This document shows positions 36,564 through 50,312 of a DNA stretch of 64,000 nt, piece by piece (within the stretch, counting starts at the first letter, position 1; every line of letters begins with the position of its first letter). The translations under genes were made by a program, and so were the position numbers. A model generated the notes under the pieces. That model made no database searches. It was not told the origin of the DNA and saw only the letters and a program-made list of their open reading frames with translations. The DNA comes from Acephala macrosclerotiorum (taxonomy: Eukaryota > Ascomycota > Leotiomycetes > Helotiales > Mollisiaceae). The DNA lies in assembly GCA_014904845.1 (NCBI GenBank), contig MU119468.1, positions 1 to 64,000 on the forward strand. Reading direction: 5' to 3'.

Positions 36564-39436
36564 ATGAAGCGCACACTGATCGCTTGCACTCGATGTAGAG
36601 GGAGGAAGGTGAAGGGTGAGTGACATGATGTAAAAGGGTTGTAATTTGCTAATACCCGACTTAGGCATAAATGCTGGTGTCAATTCGGTCTGTAGTGCCT
36701 GCGGTCCGAGTAGCGGAGAGTGTACGTACAGCGCCATGGATGAGGGCTATGGCGACAGGAAAGCGAAGACCAGGAAGGTCGAACATTCTGGTCAACGTAC
36801 AGAAGATCCATTGGCATCCCCATTTCTTACTCGAGAGGTGTGGTATGAGGTATACGAGGCTTTCAAACTGAATTTCTCTGCAGAGATGCCCTTCCTCCAC
36901 CCACCGACCTTCAGAAATCGAATACGCCAAGCACCTTACCCAAGAAATTCGTCCTTAGCAAAAGATCCTCTAGGTGGCAGAGTTTTACTGCTTGGGATTT
37001 TGACGCTTGCTGCTCAGTTCCATCCAAAGCTGGTTGCAATTCACTCTCAGCGCCTTAAGCTCAATGGTTCACTGGTTGTGAGCGAGTACTATGCGGCGGC
37101 ACTGGCGGCGGCCCTTGCGCCAATGGGCACTAGCCTTACCAATCCTTCACTTGAAATTATTCAAGGACTCCTAATGCTTGCACTCTACGAGTGGGGACAG
37201 ACAAGAGGACAAGCCGCGTGGGTATACGTCGGCTTGGCCACGCGATTGGCACAAGCAATGAACCTCACGCACGAAGATGATGCTGACTACCACGCGTCTA
37301 ATGCTGTCTCTGCACTCTCGCAGAATCCGTGCAGTCCTAAGGCGGGGAAGCCAGTAAGTCAAACCCCCTATTAATCGGCCACTTTCTAAAGTCGGCCACT
37401 TTATAAAATTAAATATTATTCAACCAAAAATTTATATAATTATAAAAGCTTTTTTATTTTAACTTCTCAATATATGAAAGTATAATTTGATTTAAAATTA
37501 AAAATATTTTATAAATATTTTATTTAATAATTTTTAATTATATTTTTTAAATATTTTTTATATATTTATAAATTATATCAAAAGAAATTAATAAAATAAT
37601 TTGCAAAAATTACAAAGAATACTTTTAAGCAATATATACTTATAAATTCAAAAATTAAAAATTTCTATTAGTAATTATTTTTTAAATTAAAGATTAAAAG
37701 TTTTCTATTATAAATTTATATGAGAATTTTTTTTAATTTAATTTTAAAAAAAATTATTAATAAAAAAAACTTAAAATTTTTATTTTTAACGTTGCATTAA
37801 TATTGAGAATCTTTAAAGAAAAAAATTAGATTTTTTCATTAATATTTGCAAAAGTTATTTATAAAATAAAATTTTTCAAAATTTGTATATAATTTATATA
37901 TAAATCGAAAATCACAAATTTTAAAGTTTAATAATTTATTATTTAAAATTAAGAATTTAAAAAGAAATTAGTAGCTTATTTAGTTTTTATCTAAATAATA
38001 TATATTTTTAATTTTGTATTTTTTTTATTAATAATTGATAGAAATATAAAAATCAAAAATCGTTATTTTTGGTGTAAAAAGTGGCCGACTTTAGGGGGTG
38101 GCCGATTAATAAGGGGTTTGACTTACCGCCTTGCGAGTATGCCATTGGAAGGGAGGTCCGGAGGCGGACACTCTGGAGCTGCTTTATCATGGAGAGCATG
38201 CTCTCGGCTGCGATCTACAAACCCAATATGATTCAAGCCGAGGCATTGCGGGTTCGACTGCCATGCTCAGATGACCAGTTCTTATTCGTTAGTGAAGTTC
38301 AAACCGGTTTCCTCAATTCAGGGCGGTTGGTTGGAGATATCTGCATTCAACCCGTCGATTCTGCCGCAAATAATGATAGCGTCTTGAGCAGATATATCCG
38401 TTTAGTCGAGATCTTCGGCAGATTTTCCAAAAGCAGAGATCGGAGGTTGGAGATACCACCTCTGTGTGATAGGCTCAACGAGTTTTCGAAGCTGCGTCAA
38501 CAACTCGAGGACTTCTACGCTTCACTACCAGCGATTCTAATCTTTACTGAGGAGAACCTGTTGGCTCATATCGAGAAGCGGAGCGCGACTGCCTACGTCT
38601 CTATGCACACCCTCTACTCGCTGTGCCTTCTTATGCTCTACGGAGAGAGTCTATCCTTTATACCACTTGGAATCCAACAACGGCATGGGTCTCTAGATGA
38701 GCCTACATTTCCCCCGACCAATTCTAACGTATCTTACTGGCTCTGGGAGGACAGTCTCGAGAGAATGTTCAAAGCTACGAGGGATATTTTAGAGGTTGCA
38801 ATGACTTGCAAAGACAGAAATGCCCTTCCAGAGTCACCTCAGATTTGCCTCGCTATTTGGCACGCGGCATTTATTTGCGTTTATGCGGCCTACTACCCCC
38901 GCATCGACGCTGGTAATCATTTACATATCCCGTCCGAGCAAGCAGGCCAAACGAATGGCGACATTCAAAGCAAAGGCTATGCTGGACAGGCTGTGGCGAT
39001 ACTCCGGGACATGAGCTCGAGGTTGAGAACTGCCAAAAGTTATGTCAAATCTATTGGAACAATGCACGATTACTTTCAGGGGTGCTTGGATAATTTCTAT
39101 GATCCAATCAATCGCCATCAATCTCGAGCCAGCACAAATGATATCGGGCCATCATTAAATCTGGACGGCGAGCTGACGCAAGGTCTTGCCACAGTCCCAA
39201 CATGGCCAGATGGAGCATGGACGCTCATCAATGCTACCATGCCTTCTACTAATACCGAAAACCAGTTCCAAAACAACGACGTTTCAGGATACCCTTGCAC
39301 ATTCAGCGATCCATACTGCAGAGGCCAGTCATCCATCCGATCAAGTCCCATCGGCCTTAACAGCTGTGATTTGACCTTCGGGCTTGACTCCCCGTACGCC
39401 AGCATCTACCACCAGCATTCTTACGGTTCTGGCTAG
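36564..39436 (+). CDS. Zn2Cys6 fungal_trans regulator, interrupted by a transposable element
   Basis: Exon 1 (36564-36615) encodes ACTRCRGRKVKG. A 49-nt intron (36616-36664; GTGAGT, CTAAT branch, TTAG) leads to VCSACGPSSGEC. This is a Zn2Cys6 cluster in which the third cysteine is glycine (GGC across the splice). The fungal-specific regulator domain follows: PFLHPPTFRNRI, WVYVGLATRLAQAMNL, then after the insertion EVRRRTLWSCFIMES and a helical C-terminal half to the stop at 39434-39436. At 37357-38123 a TA-flanked inverted-repeat element interrupts the domain. Precise removal leaving one TA restores the frame (codon GTA then CCG). Alternatively the element could be spliced out as an intron from GTAAGT at 37354 to AAG at 38113, also in frame. 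Whether a working protein is made is unknown; such proteins are nuclear activators or repressors. Confidence 0.8.
37357..38123. mobile_element. 767-bp non-autonomous TIR element (pogo/Fot1-like MITE)
   Basis: The ends are long inverted repeats of about 48 bp, starting AGTCAAACCCC and containing two copies of GGCCAC; the right end read in reverse matches with about four mismatches. The insertion is flanked by TA at 37355-37356 and 38124-38125, the target of Tc1/mariner-pogo elements. Fungal Fot1 elements also begin AGTCAA. The interior is very AT-rich and has no transposase ORF, so the copy needs a partner for movement. Unlike the large AT blocks, its residual G+C is not confined to CpG, so the low GC seems native rather than RIP-made. 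It sits in the coding exon of a regulator. Confidence 0.88.
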
Positions 39437-41230
39437 CCGTACCTACACTGGCGCTTATCGGTCCTCTGTCTAATAGACACGAGTCGGGATGATCACCTCC
39501 CTTTACCAAGACGCATCGAAAAATTACTTTGGACTCACTTTTGGATCAGGCAGTCAAATCCAGCCACTACTGCTAACCTTGGCCAGATACAGATGGCCGG
39601 CGAAGATGGGAGATAGATAGATAGAGGTAGAGATTATTCCGAGGGAGTTGAGGAAGTTGAAGGAATCGTTTGCTAAATTTCAGGAGACATCAAGGACGAG
39701 TGAGTTGGAAGAGGATGCAGTAATGCACTGTGCTGTCACAAGGCACTTGTGCCACACTTTGCACGTTACCTTTGAGGCCTTGAAAAAGCAGAAGATCACT
39801 TGTAGATAATTTTCTTTGACTGATATTTATCAAGAATAGTATTCATGCCAATCAATCGCGCATCGAAGATCACTCTACTATGCATAAGTTGATTAATTTT
39901 TCGTATTCATCCCTCCAAGCAATCAAAACCGCTGGCTTTACCAATTGCATTCCACGAACCGTTCAATGTCACCTTCGTTCCTAGGCGGAGTTGTGACGGA
40001 AACAGCGATTGGCCAACCATAGTAAGAGCGACAACAAGCTACGAGAAGGTGCCGGTGTAGACGGCGATGCGATCCTTGACGTTGAATTAAAGGCATTAGA
40101 CGACTATGGCGGGGCTATCACAAGCTTATCCGTAATCTGTGGTCGTGATGCAACTTTCGACGTGCGTCTCTGGTGAGCAATTGCCTCATCGTAGACTACT
40201 CTATGTGGCCCATATGAAAGAAGGATGTATGCGATGGTCATCTAGATTTGGTGGGACGAACTATCTGCAAGTAATTCCAAATCCTATTAGCCTTAGCACC
40301 TCAGTCCGCCTTTCCTCTTTTTGTACTCCTCTTTGTCAATATGCAATGTTCCGTGTAGGGATCAGATGATGAAAGCCGAGTTACCGAAGGCGAGGCTGGC
40401 AAGAGCGAGCATACCAGCAAGATAAAGCGCCATTATTCAAGCATTTGCCCCAGCTTGCAAAAAAATATGAACAGCCAAAAGGTCTTGTCAGTTGATGTTG
40501 GTGTTCGTAGAGATGAAATAGTCGCTGAGGTGTTGTCTGTGAGAAGGACGAGATTTGAGAGCGGGGTTGGGGACCAAACCGTGAGGCTGCGAATTCCATG
40601 GATTGACACCCTCCGTTGAACGCCACCGACAACACATGCTCCGTGAAATGATGTGTTATCTGGACAAGCGTCCGAGTTGAGAAGCTTTGGGGGCTCGATC
40701 AGGGTTCAAGTCTGCTGTAATTGGCAAGCGTAAGCCACACTCGCGGAGGAAACATATTAAGAACGTTTCATTGGACAATATTTGCATTTAGCCCTCTCTG
40801 TCCTGAAGCTAATACCAACTTCCTCATTTTTGTGTCACCTCAGAAGCACGTTCTCGAAAGCCCAGCCTTGCGTGCACTAAGTAAACGTAGAAGGTCACTT
40901 CAAAGATTGAAACATCTAATAGCATCTCCGGAGGCCACAAAAGAGAACAATATAGAGGAGTTGGTGCGGGCAAAAGAGGTTGAAGAATTTCGATGAAGGA
41001 GCGAAGAATTGCGACGAAGAATCAAAGGCTTAAGTTTGCGAAAAGGCGCGAGCCTAGGGTTAAAAGCCGTTCACGTAATCCATCTCCCGCTTCATTTATC
41101 TAACATAGCTAAGGATGGTTAGCGAGAGAGGCTTCTTCCAAAGAAGCAACTTTAGTAAAGACTAAATAAAAGAAAAAAAGTCGCTATTCTTTAAAAAAGT
41201 CGCAAAACTCGAAGTAGAGAAATTCGTAAC
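39437..41230. other. region without a recognised gene
   Basis: About 1.8 kb of normal composition falling off near 41.2 kb. A plus ORF at 40721-40996 has a basic/acidic helical C-terminus (around RRSLQRLKHLI and EELVRAKEVEEF) and readable helical sequence continues beyond its stop, so it may be a decayed coding piece. No family is recognised. A minus ORF at 40381-40635 is also unrecognised. Confidence 0.3.
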
Positions 41231-44089
41231 TATAGCTATAAACAGTATATTAAATAAATAAAATAAAATAAAATAACGATTATTATTTTTATTTTATTTT
41301 ATATTGAGTCGTAGATTTATATATAAAAAAATGTATAAATAGTTTAAATTTAATTAATTTCGTTTTTTTGAGTTTTATTGTATTTAAAACAAAATTAATT
41401 ATTAATTTTTAAACTTTTACATTTTTATAAAACTAACGAACTTTATTAAAACTAAAAAATAAAATTTAAAAAACTTAATAAACTTTTTTAATTATTCGTA
41501 AAAACGTACTAATTATATTAAAATTATTAATAAACTATATACGATTATTGTTAAATGTTTTATTTTTCGTAAAAAGCGTTATCAATTTTTTAAAAATTGT
41601 AATATATTTAATTTTAAAAAAAAACTTTATAATTATTATCGATTATTTTAATATTTAAATATTCGTTAATCGATTAATTTTCGAACTTTTTAAAAATACT
41701 TTATAATAATTAAATATTTAATTTTATGAAAAAGTTTAAAATATATACGAATTATAATAAAAAACTTATTAATGTAATTTATATACGATTTTAATATTAA
41801 ATTTTTTTTAATATTAAAATTTTTTTAATATTAATTTTTTTTTTAAATCAAATATTACGTATTGTAAAAAAACAATAAAATACAAAGTAAAAAAATCCAA
41901 TCGTAAATTAGTTCGTTTTAATCAATGGATTAGATTTATTCGAAGTAATTCGTAATTCGTAAATTAATCAATTAATCAATCAAAATAAAAATAGAAAAAG
42001 TTGTTAATTAGTTTATAGTAAGCGAAAATTTTTTATATACTAGAAAATACGTAACTAGTATTACCTTCGAAATTAACTATTTACAAAGATTTTTGAAAAG
42101 AGAATATATAGTTCTATTATAATCGTTTTCTCATATAACGAACTCGTTTCGAGTCTCGAAAAAAAAAACTAAAAAAAAAAAAAAAATTCACTTTAAATAA
42201 AAAATTCAAAGTTTAAAATTTTTCAAATTATTATTATTCTTTTTCAAAAATTTAATAATCTTTTTAATATTTTTATTAGTATTAAACTTTTTTATAATTT
42301 TTTTTTCTTTTAAAATTTAATAGAAAAAAAAGAAATAAACGAATTTTAAACTCAAATTTATCGTTAAAAATAATTAAATATTTTTAATTATTTTTTATAA
42401 ATATTATTAATCTTTTAATTTTGTATTTGAAAAAAAATTTATTATTAAAAAATATTTCTATTTTTCTTATTTCAAAATATCGAAAGATTAATTTGATTTA
42501 AATTACAATTTGTTTTTATTAATAAATATATAAATATCTATTATTAAACGAGTTTTAATAGTTTAATTATTAGAAAATTTTATATCGAATAATAAAATAA
42601 TTTAAAAATTTCGTATAACGAATTATATTGAAAATTGTATCGATTTTTTCAAATTAAATATTATTGAGAAAAAATTCATTGTTAAAAAATTCTTGAAATC
42701 AATTCTCGAAAAAAACTCAAAATTTATTATAAATTTTTTTGAATTTCTTATAAATAGTATTATTAATAATTTTTTCGTTAGTATTAATAAGTATTAAATT
42801 TACGAAAAATAAAATAAAAAAAATAAAATTTTTAAGATTTTCGACGTATTTTCAATTGATAAAAATTTTTATTTTATAAATATATAGTTTCAATTTTTGA
42901 GATTTTTTTTCTACAATATTTAATTAAATTTATTTTAAAAGATTTCTAATTAAAATTCGATTTTTAGTACTAAAAAAAAAATTTATTTAAATAATTTTTT
43001 TAAAGAATCGAAATAATTAATTTATCGTTTTTTTATAATTATTAAATCGCGAATAAATTATTTAAAATTTATTAAAAAAAAAAATTTAATATAAAATAAA
43101 TTTAAATTTTAAAATATATTTATTTTTTTTTCGTAAAAAAATTAATTAATTTTATTGTTTTAATAAAATTTAATAAACTGAAAAAAAGTAATAAAATAAA
43201 AAAAATAGTTTTTAAAAAGTCGATAAAATAATAATTATAATTTGAAATCCGTTTACAAAAATTGAATAATAAAAAAAAAAAACGTATTATATAAAAAAAA
43301 AATTTATTAAAAAAAATTCGTTAATAATAAAATTTTAATATATTAATTTTTTTAAAAAAAAAATAATAAAATATATTTTTTTTTTTGTTTATTTAAAAAA
43401 ATTTTATAAAGTAAAAATTAATAAATAATTTGATTGAAAAAATAAAAATAAAAACGATAAAAATTCGTAAAAATTAAAATCGATTTTTTATTAATATTTT
43501 TTATTTATATTAAAAAATAATAAAAATATCTATAAATTAAAAATGAGTATTAAAATAAATTTAAATAAATCGAAAACTTTTTTTTTTAATATACAATTTA
43601 TAAATTTTAAATAATCGTATTTTTATAATTTTAATTTGTTTTTTATTGTTTTTAAAATATAAATCGAGATTCTTATAAAATATTATATAATAAACTTAAT
43701 AAAATTGTTTAATAAACGAATATTTGTAAATATTGTAAACGATATTTAAAATTTTAACGCGATTAATAAAGTGTAAAATATTAAAAAAAACAACGTTTGA
43801 TTTTCAAGTATTATTTATATTGTACGTACAATTAATTATTGAACGTATATTATTTGATCGAAATTCGCGAATTGATTAAAATAAAATAATATTAAATTAC
43901 AATAAAATAACAATAATTTTATATTTTTTTAATATAAACGTAAATATATTATAATATTTTTTATTATTAATAGTAGATTTTTTGAGTTTAATTAATATAA
44001 AAATTGAAACGAAAAAAAAAAAAAACAAATTAAAAAACTCGAAAAATTTAAAAAATATAAAAAAATAAAAAAATTTATACAAAAAAATC

Positions 44090-44142
<53 letters not shown>

Positions 44143-47100
44143 TAATTAATAAAATTAATTAAAAAAATAAAATATTAATATTAATAATTTTTAAAATTTA
44201 ATACTTTAAATATTTATATTATTAATAGTAATAATCGATTATTTTTTAAATTTATTTACAAAAATCGAAAAAAGTTTTTTAATATATTTTTTAATTATTA
44301 AAAGTTTATAAAAATAAAAAATAAAATATAATTTTTTTAAATTTATTTTATTTAAATTTGTAATTATTAAATTATTACTCGTATTTTTTAAATATATTAA
44401 TATTTTTTTACAATTAATAAATCGAAAAAATATTTTTATAAATAATATATTGTAAATTTTATTTCTTTCAATAATAATTATATTAATAATTCTAATAATT
44501 TCGTGAAACGTAAAACGCTTTATATAAAATATTTATTCGAGTTTTTAATATATATATTTATCGTAAAATCTATTAATAAAATTTTCAATAAATTATTAAA
44601 ATATTTAAATTCGAAAAAAAAAAATTTAATTATAATATTTAAATATATTATTAAAATTTTTAATTAAATTAAATCGAATTTATTAAAATATAATACGCGA
44701 TTTTTTAATTTTACTTATTTTAAAAAGAAAATTTTTATTTAAAATTATATATTATTTTAAAATTTTTTTAAAAAATGTTCTAATAATATTATTTTTTTTT
44801 TTTTTTTTATATTTAATTAAAATTTTTTTTATTATATTTTTAGTTTTTATAAATTTATTATTAATATTATTAATTGTAATTAATTTTTTTTTAAGTAATA
44901 ATTTATTAATAATTTTTTATAGATTATCGAAATCGCGTTATACGATTTATATAAACGTATTATAATTATTTTTATTTTGTTTTTTATACGCAAAATTCGT
45001 ATTTTTAAAATTTAATAAAATATTTTTTTGAAATATAATAATAATATTATAAGAATTTTAAAAATAAAAATTGAAATTATAAAATTTGCGTATAAAAAAA
45101 TAATATAATAAATTAATCGAATTTTGAAAATAAAAAATATATAAATTTAAAAAAAAAAAAATTTATTAATAAAATCGAAAAAAATTATACAAAAAAAACA
45201 AATAAATATTTTTACGTTTTAAATAATTGAGAATTATAAAGTTTATTTATTTTTATAAAAAAAGTTTTTAAAGTATATTAATATATGTAATTAAAATATT
45301 ATAATATTAATTTCGAATAAAAAATTTTAAAAATTTTAAATAAATAAAATATATTCGATTAATAGAATTGTTTGTATATAAAATAATATAAATTAGAATT
45401 TTAAAAAAATGAAAAAAAAAAAAATGAAAAATATTGAAAAGAAATTGTAATTTTTAAATTAATATAAAATTGAAAAATTGTAATTAAAAAATTTTAAAAA
45501 AATGAAAAAAATAAATTGAAAATTTTTTTTCTATAAATTATAATAAATATTGTATTAATAAACGTTTATATAATTTGAATACAATTAAATATAATCGAAA
45601 TATATTTAAATATATTAAAAAAATTTTTTTATAAATTTTAAAAATTAAAATTTTTTAAAATTTTTTAAAAAAAAAAAAAAATAATATAATTTTATTTTAA
45701 TTATAATAAAAAAAAAAAAATTTTCGAAATATAAATAAAATTTATTAAAATAAATAAAAGTATTTTATAGAGAATTAATAAAAAAATAAAATTATTATAA
45801 ATAAAAAAAAAAAAAAAGTTTTTTATTTATTTAATTCTTAGAAAATCATATATATTTATTTTTCTCGATCTCGTTAAATTTAAAAATACGAATTATAATT
45901 TTAATTTCTTTTTCAATTTTTTATGTATTTTATTTGTTACGAAATTTTTTAATCGTTTTTTTTTTAATATTTATATTTTTATTATTATTAAAATCAATAA
46001 ATTTAATAATATTTTCATTTTTATTATTATTTAAAAAATTTTAATATTTATTTTTTTAACGAATTTTTTTAAACGATTTTCAATATATAATTTTTAAATT
46101 ATTATTCTATTTATTTTTTTAAATAAATAATTTTTTTCAATTAATTTATTTAATAAACTCAATATAAATTTAATTATTTGTATAATAATTTAATATTTTT
46201 AAACATATTTTAATCAATAAATTTAATATTATATATTAAAATAAATTTTTTTTTTTAAGTTTATTTTTTTTATATTTAATAATAAATATTGAAATATGTT
46301 TAATTTTATTTATAATTGTATTTTTTTTTTAGTTTCGATTTTTTTATATTTTTATTTCGTATTTTAATTTGTTTAATTTTTAATTTAAAAAATTTCACTC
46401 GATTATATATTTCGTTTTAATCGAAAATTTTTTAAATAAAAAATCGAATTTTAATAAATAAAATAATTTCTTTATTATAAACTATATAAAATAATATATA
46501 TTTAATTAATTTATAAATAATTGTTCGATTTACAAAAAAAATAATTAATAAATATTTTAATCGGTTTTCTTTGCTTTTTTTCGTCAAAATAATTAATACG
46601 ATAATAATAAATTAATATTTTTATTCAATTATTTTATTTACTTTCAAATTATATACAAAAATAATAATTCGTTTAATTTCGAATTTATTCAATTTTTTAA
46701 TAATAATTTTTTTAAATTCGAATTTTTTGTTTAATTTTATATAATTAAAAACGTCGTATTTACAAATAATATTATTATAAATAAATTTAATGATTTTTTT
46801 AAAAATCGAATTTTTTATTAATTTAATTTTAATTTAATTCAAAATATTATTTCGTATTATAATTAAATTATTAAATATTTTATATTACGAGAATTTAATT
46901 ATATTTATTTTAATACAATAAAATAATGAAATTATTTTTTAAAAATATAAAATTTTTTTGTATTTTTTTTTGTTTTTATATTAATAATTATTACAATTTA
47001 TTATAAAATTTCAAACGTTTTTATAATATTGTTTTTAGTAATATCGATTAATTATTCGATAATAAGTATTTTTTTTTTTAGTATATTTGAATTTATTATA

Positions 47101-48215
47101 TAGTTTAATTATAATTGTTATATATTATTTTAAATCGTTTAAAATAAATCGAAATAAATAGAATTTAATAGTATTTTTTTATAGTATTTTATTTTAAACG
47201 TTATAATCGACGAATTTTTGAATTAATTTACGAAATTTTATTTTTAAAAATTATTTTGATTGTTTTAAAATTGTTAAATATTAAATAATATTTTGAGAAT
47301 AATTCGAATAATTATTATTAAAAAAAAGAATAGTATTATTATTGTTGTTATTGTTTAATAATTTATTGATTTTAAAAAAAGCGATTAATACGACGTATAT
47401 AGAAAATACAATTGATATTAGAAATTGAAAATTAAAAATATCGAATTTAAAAAAATTCTTTTAAATTTAATTTAATAATTTAAATAAACATTTTTATTTT
47501 ATATATTTATTTTTAATTATAAACGGTTTATTTTCAATTTTTCGATTAATTTTATATTTTTTGATTGAAATTAAAATCGATTATAATAAATTTATTAATA
47601 TTTATTTCTTTTTTTAAATTATCGTTTTTTATTCGCGGTTTTTTAAATAATCCATTTATAATAATATATATATTTTTTTTAATATATTTGATTTCGAAAT
47701 CGAATAATTGTATTCAAACGAATCAACGAATAATCAAAATATTAAAAAAATCTATTATTATTCGATTTAATTAAACGACGAACGTATTAATATTCGTCTC
47801 AAAAATAAAATAAATGCTATATAATTAAAATCGTAATTTACAAAAACATTTTAAAATTTCTCAATATTTTTTTTTATCGCATTATAATTTCATTTAATAA
47901 TATTTTAAAATTTTAATTCGTATCGAATTACTCGTTTTTGTTTTTTATTATTATATTAATCGAATATTTTTTTATATTTTTATTAATTAATATTAATATT
48001 TAAAATAATTATTTTTTATTTATTAATAAAATTGTAATAAATTTTATAAAGTATTGAAATCGTCGTAAATTTATTTTATAAAAATACTATAATAATTTTC
48101 TACTTTTTTTTTTATTTGAAAAATTCGTTTTTTCTAATTAATTAATATAATAATTCGATAATAATATTAAAATATTGAATTTATATTTTATAATAAATAT
48201 GTAAATACAATATTA
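41231..48215 (-). repeat. AT-rich, RIP-degraded retroelement-like copy (copy C, inverted)
   Basis: By eye, 41850-42100 is the reverse complement of about 56755-56990, 42500-42640 that of 27100-27200, 44950-45010 that of 25860-25930, and 47740-47960 that of 62430-62660. The block is therefore an inverted copy of the element in copies B and D, and runs parallel to copy A. It ends abruptly at about 48215 against a GC-containing patch, so the other terminal repeat is missing. No usable ORF is present; the small ORFs at 43897-44091 and 47565-47774 are low-complexity. Confidence 0.7.
44091..44141. repeat. (AAT)n/(ATT)n microsatellite, self-complementary
   Basis: About seven AAT units are followed directly by about ten ATT units, forming a perfect inverted repeat that could fold into a hairpin. 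Confidence 0.9.
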
Positions 48216-48221
48216 GTTTAG

Positions 48222-48272
48222 TAGTCACGTGCGGCACTAGGCCAGATCGGGACTAGCGCCGCTTGCGCTAGA
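48222..48272. other. isolated GC-rich patch with hairpin inside AT-rich DNA
   Basis: About 50 bp of roughly 60% G+C at the exact end of copy C. It contains an inverted repeat CTAGCGC (48253-48259) / GCGCTAG (48265-48271) around a five-base loop. Possible origins are the terminus of an inserted element or a surviving unmutated fragment. It does not fold as a tRNA. Confidence 0.6.
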
Positions 48273-50312
48273 ATTGAGATTATATTCTTCAATTTTTGCG
48301 TACTTATTAAATTTAAAACTAATAATCAATTAACGAATTATTCAATTTATTTGTTTATTTTATTTTTAATTTATTACTAGTAATAAGTATCTTTAATAAT
48401 ACTAATACTAATTAGTAATTATTCAATTAATTACGAAATAATTAGATTTCTATTTAAAAAAAACTGATTTATAAAAAAAAAAAAATTTTTTAAATATTTT
48501 ATTCTTTGTAAAAAAATACTTAAAATAATTAATATATTTTCGAAAAAACGAGAATCTACAAGAATTTTCTTATAAAAACGCGTCGAAAGTATTGAAACTA
48601 TTAAAAATTTAAAAAAAATAGTACGAAAGCGATTTCAAATTTGTATTTATTTTTCAAATTTGTATTTACTACGCAGAATAATAACGTTTACAAAAGACGA
48701 ATAAAAAAACGCGAAAACTATTTCAAGTTTATATTAATTTACTCGAATTTACATTAAAAACAAACTCTCAAAAAAAGTTTTACGTTTTTACTCGTTATTT
48801 GATCGAAAGCGTATAAATATTAATAATAATATTTACTCGAACTCGAATTAAAACTTTCAATTTTTTTATTATTTATTATATAATTATTTTTTAAAATAAC
48901 GAATTTGTTTAAAATCAAATTTTTTTACAATAAAAACAAATAAAAAAAAATTTCGATTGTACGAATAATAAAAATTTCAATAAAATAATATTAAATAAAT
49001 ATATTTTTTATTGTTTTAAAATATATAAAAAAAAAAAAAACTTTAATCGCAATTTATAGAAATACTTTTAAGAAAACTTTAAAAATTGCTCGCAAAAAAT
49101 TTTACGTTTAATATACAAAGATTTTATATATCGTTTACAAGACTTTTTATATATTTACGAAATCTAAATATCGAAAAATAAAAAATTTATTACTAATAAT
49201 TTGAAAAAAATTCTTTAATAAAAAAAGTTTTATAAATAAATATAAATAGAAATCGTCGATTAATTAAAGAATAAAAATTTCTTTTCTCGATAAAATCGAT
49301 CAATTTAATTAATAAATCAAAGTATTCTAATATTAGTATTTAATAATTAAAGTGTAATTATTTTCACGATTTCAATTACTAATACGAATTTCTTTATTAC
49401 GAATACAATTATTTCTACGAATACTTTTTATATTTCTTTTATTGCATTTTTTTTTTACAAATACGAATTTGTTTAATATTATATAAAATACTCAATATAT
49501 TTACTAGTAATCTTTTCAATAATAATCGAATTAATATAATAATTTATAAAATATTTTTATTAAATTATTTATAAATTTAATAAAGATTTATATCGATAAT
49601 AAAAAGTATAATAAAAAATTATATAATATTTTTAATCGTAAATTGCTAATATTTTATAATTATTATAATAAAATCGAATTACTTTAAAACTAATACGATA
49701 AAGTATTTTTTATTAGTTTTATAAAACGTGTAAACGCGTTTTATTTCGATAGATTTCTAAAAAGAGATTTCGATTTTATTATATTAATAATAATAATAAA
49801 AATTTATTTCGAGATTGAAAAAAATCGCTAATTATATATATTTTTATAGAAAGAGACAATTTTAATAAAAATTATTACAATTAATTTAATAAAAACTAAA
49901 TTGAAATATTTATAAATATTTTTCGATCAATTTTAAAAGATTTAATTAAATTTATTATCGAAATATTAAACGGAATATAATCTACGAAATCAAATTATTA
50001 ATATTTATTGAGATATTAAAAAGCGCAATTTTGTTTTTTACAAGTTTATTAGTACTTTTGAAAACGTTTGTATTAAATTGCGATCAATAGTAAGTACTGC
50101 GACACGATCACGTGAAATATAGTAATATAATTTAGATTCTATTTTTTAAGATTAAAAGAAAAACGAACTCGATTAAAATTGAATCGATCGTATTTATAGA
50201 GAATGAGACAAAGAATGCGATCAAGTATAAAATCGAAAATATCGAGATCGAGAAAATTTTCGAAGTAAATATCGTAGAAATCATAGATTTCAAGAAAGAT
50301 TATATTAGAAGA
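48273..50312. repeat. AT-rich block of unknown origin
   Basis: About 2 kb between the GC patch and the copia element, AT-rich with residual CpG, and on the plus strand richer in C than G around 48.4-49.5 kb. I could not align it to copies A-D. A CACGATCACGTG stretch occurs at 50103-50114. Short ORFs (for example 50139-50327, minus) are not credible. Confidence 0.4.

Noticed and set aside
38081..38125. ATG at 38081 as the start of the second half of the Zn2Cys6 gene
   Set aside because: It lies inside the inserted element; the native protein continues from the upstream half.
43897..44091. ORF of 64 codons in an AT-rich block, hydrophobic product
   Set aside because: Low-complexity Phe/Ile/Lys composition expected of AT-rich DNA; no conservation signal.
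47565..47774. ORF of 69 codons in copy C
   Set aside because: AT-driven Ile/Phe/Lys sequence inside a repeat; the same segment in the other copies is not open.
48216..48290. Possible tRNA in the GC-rich patch
   Set aside because: No cloverleaf arms or T-loop; only one hairpin.
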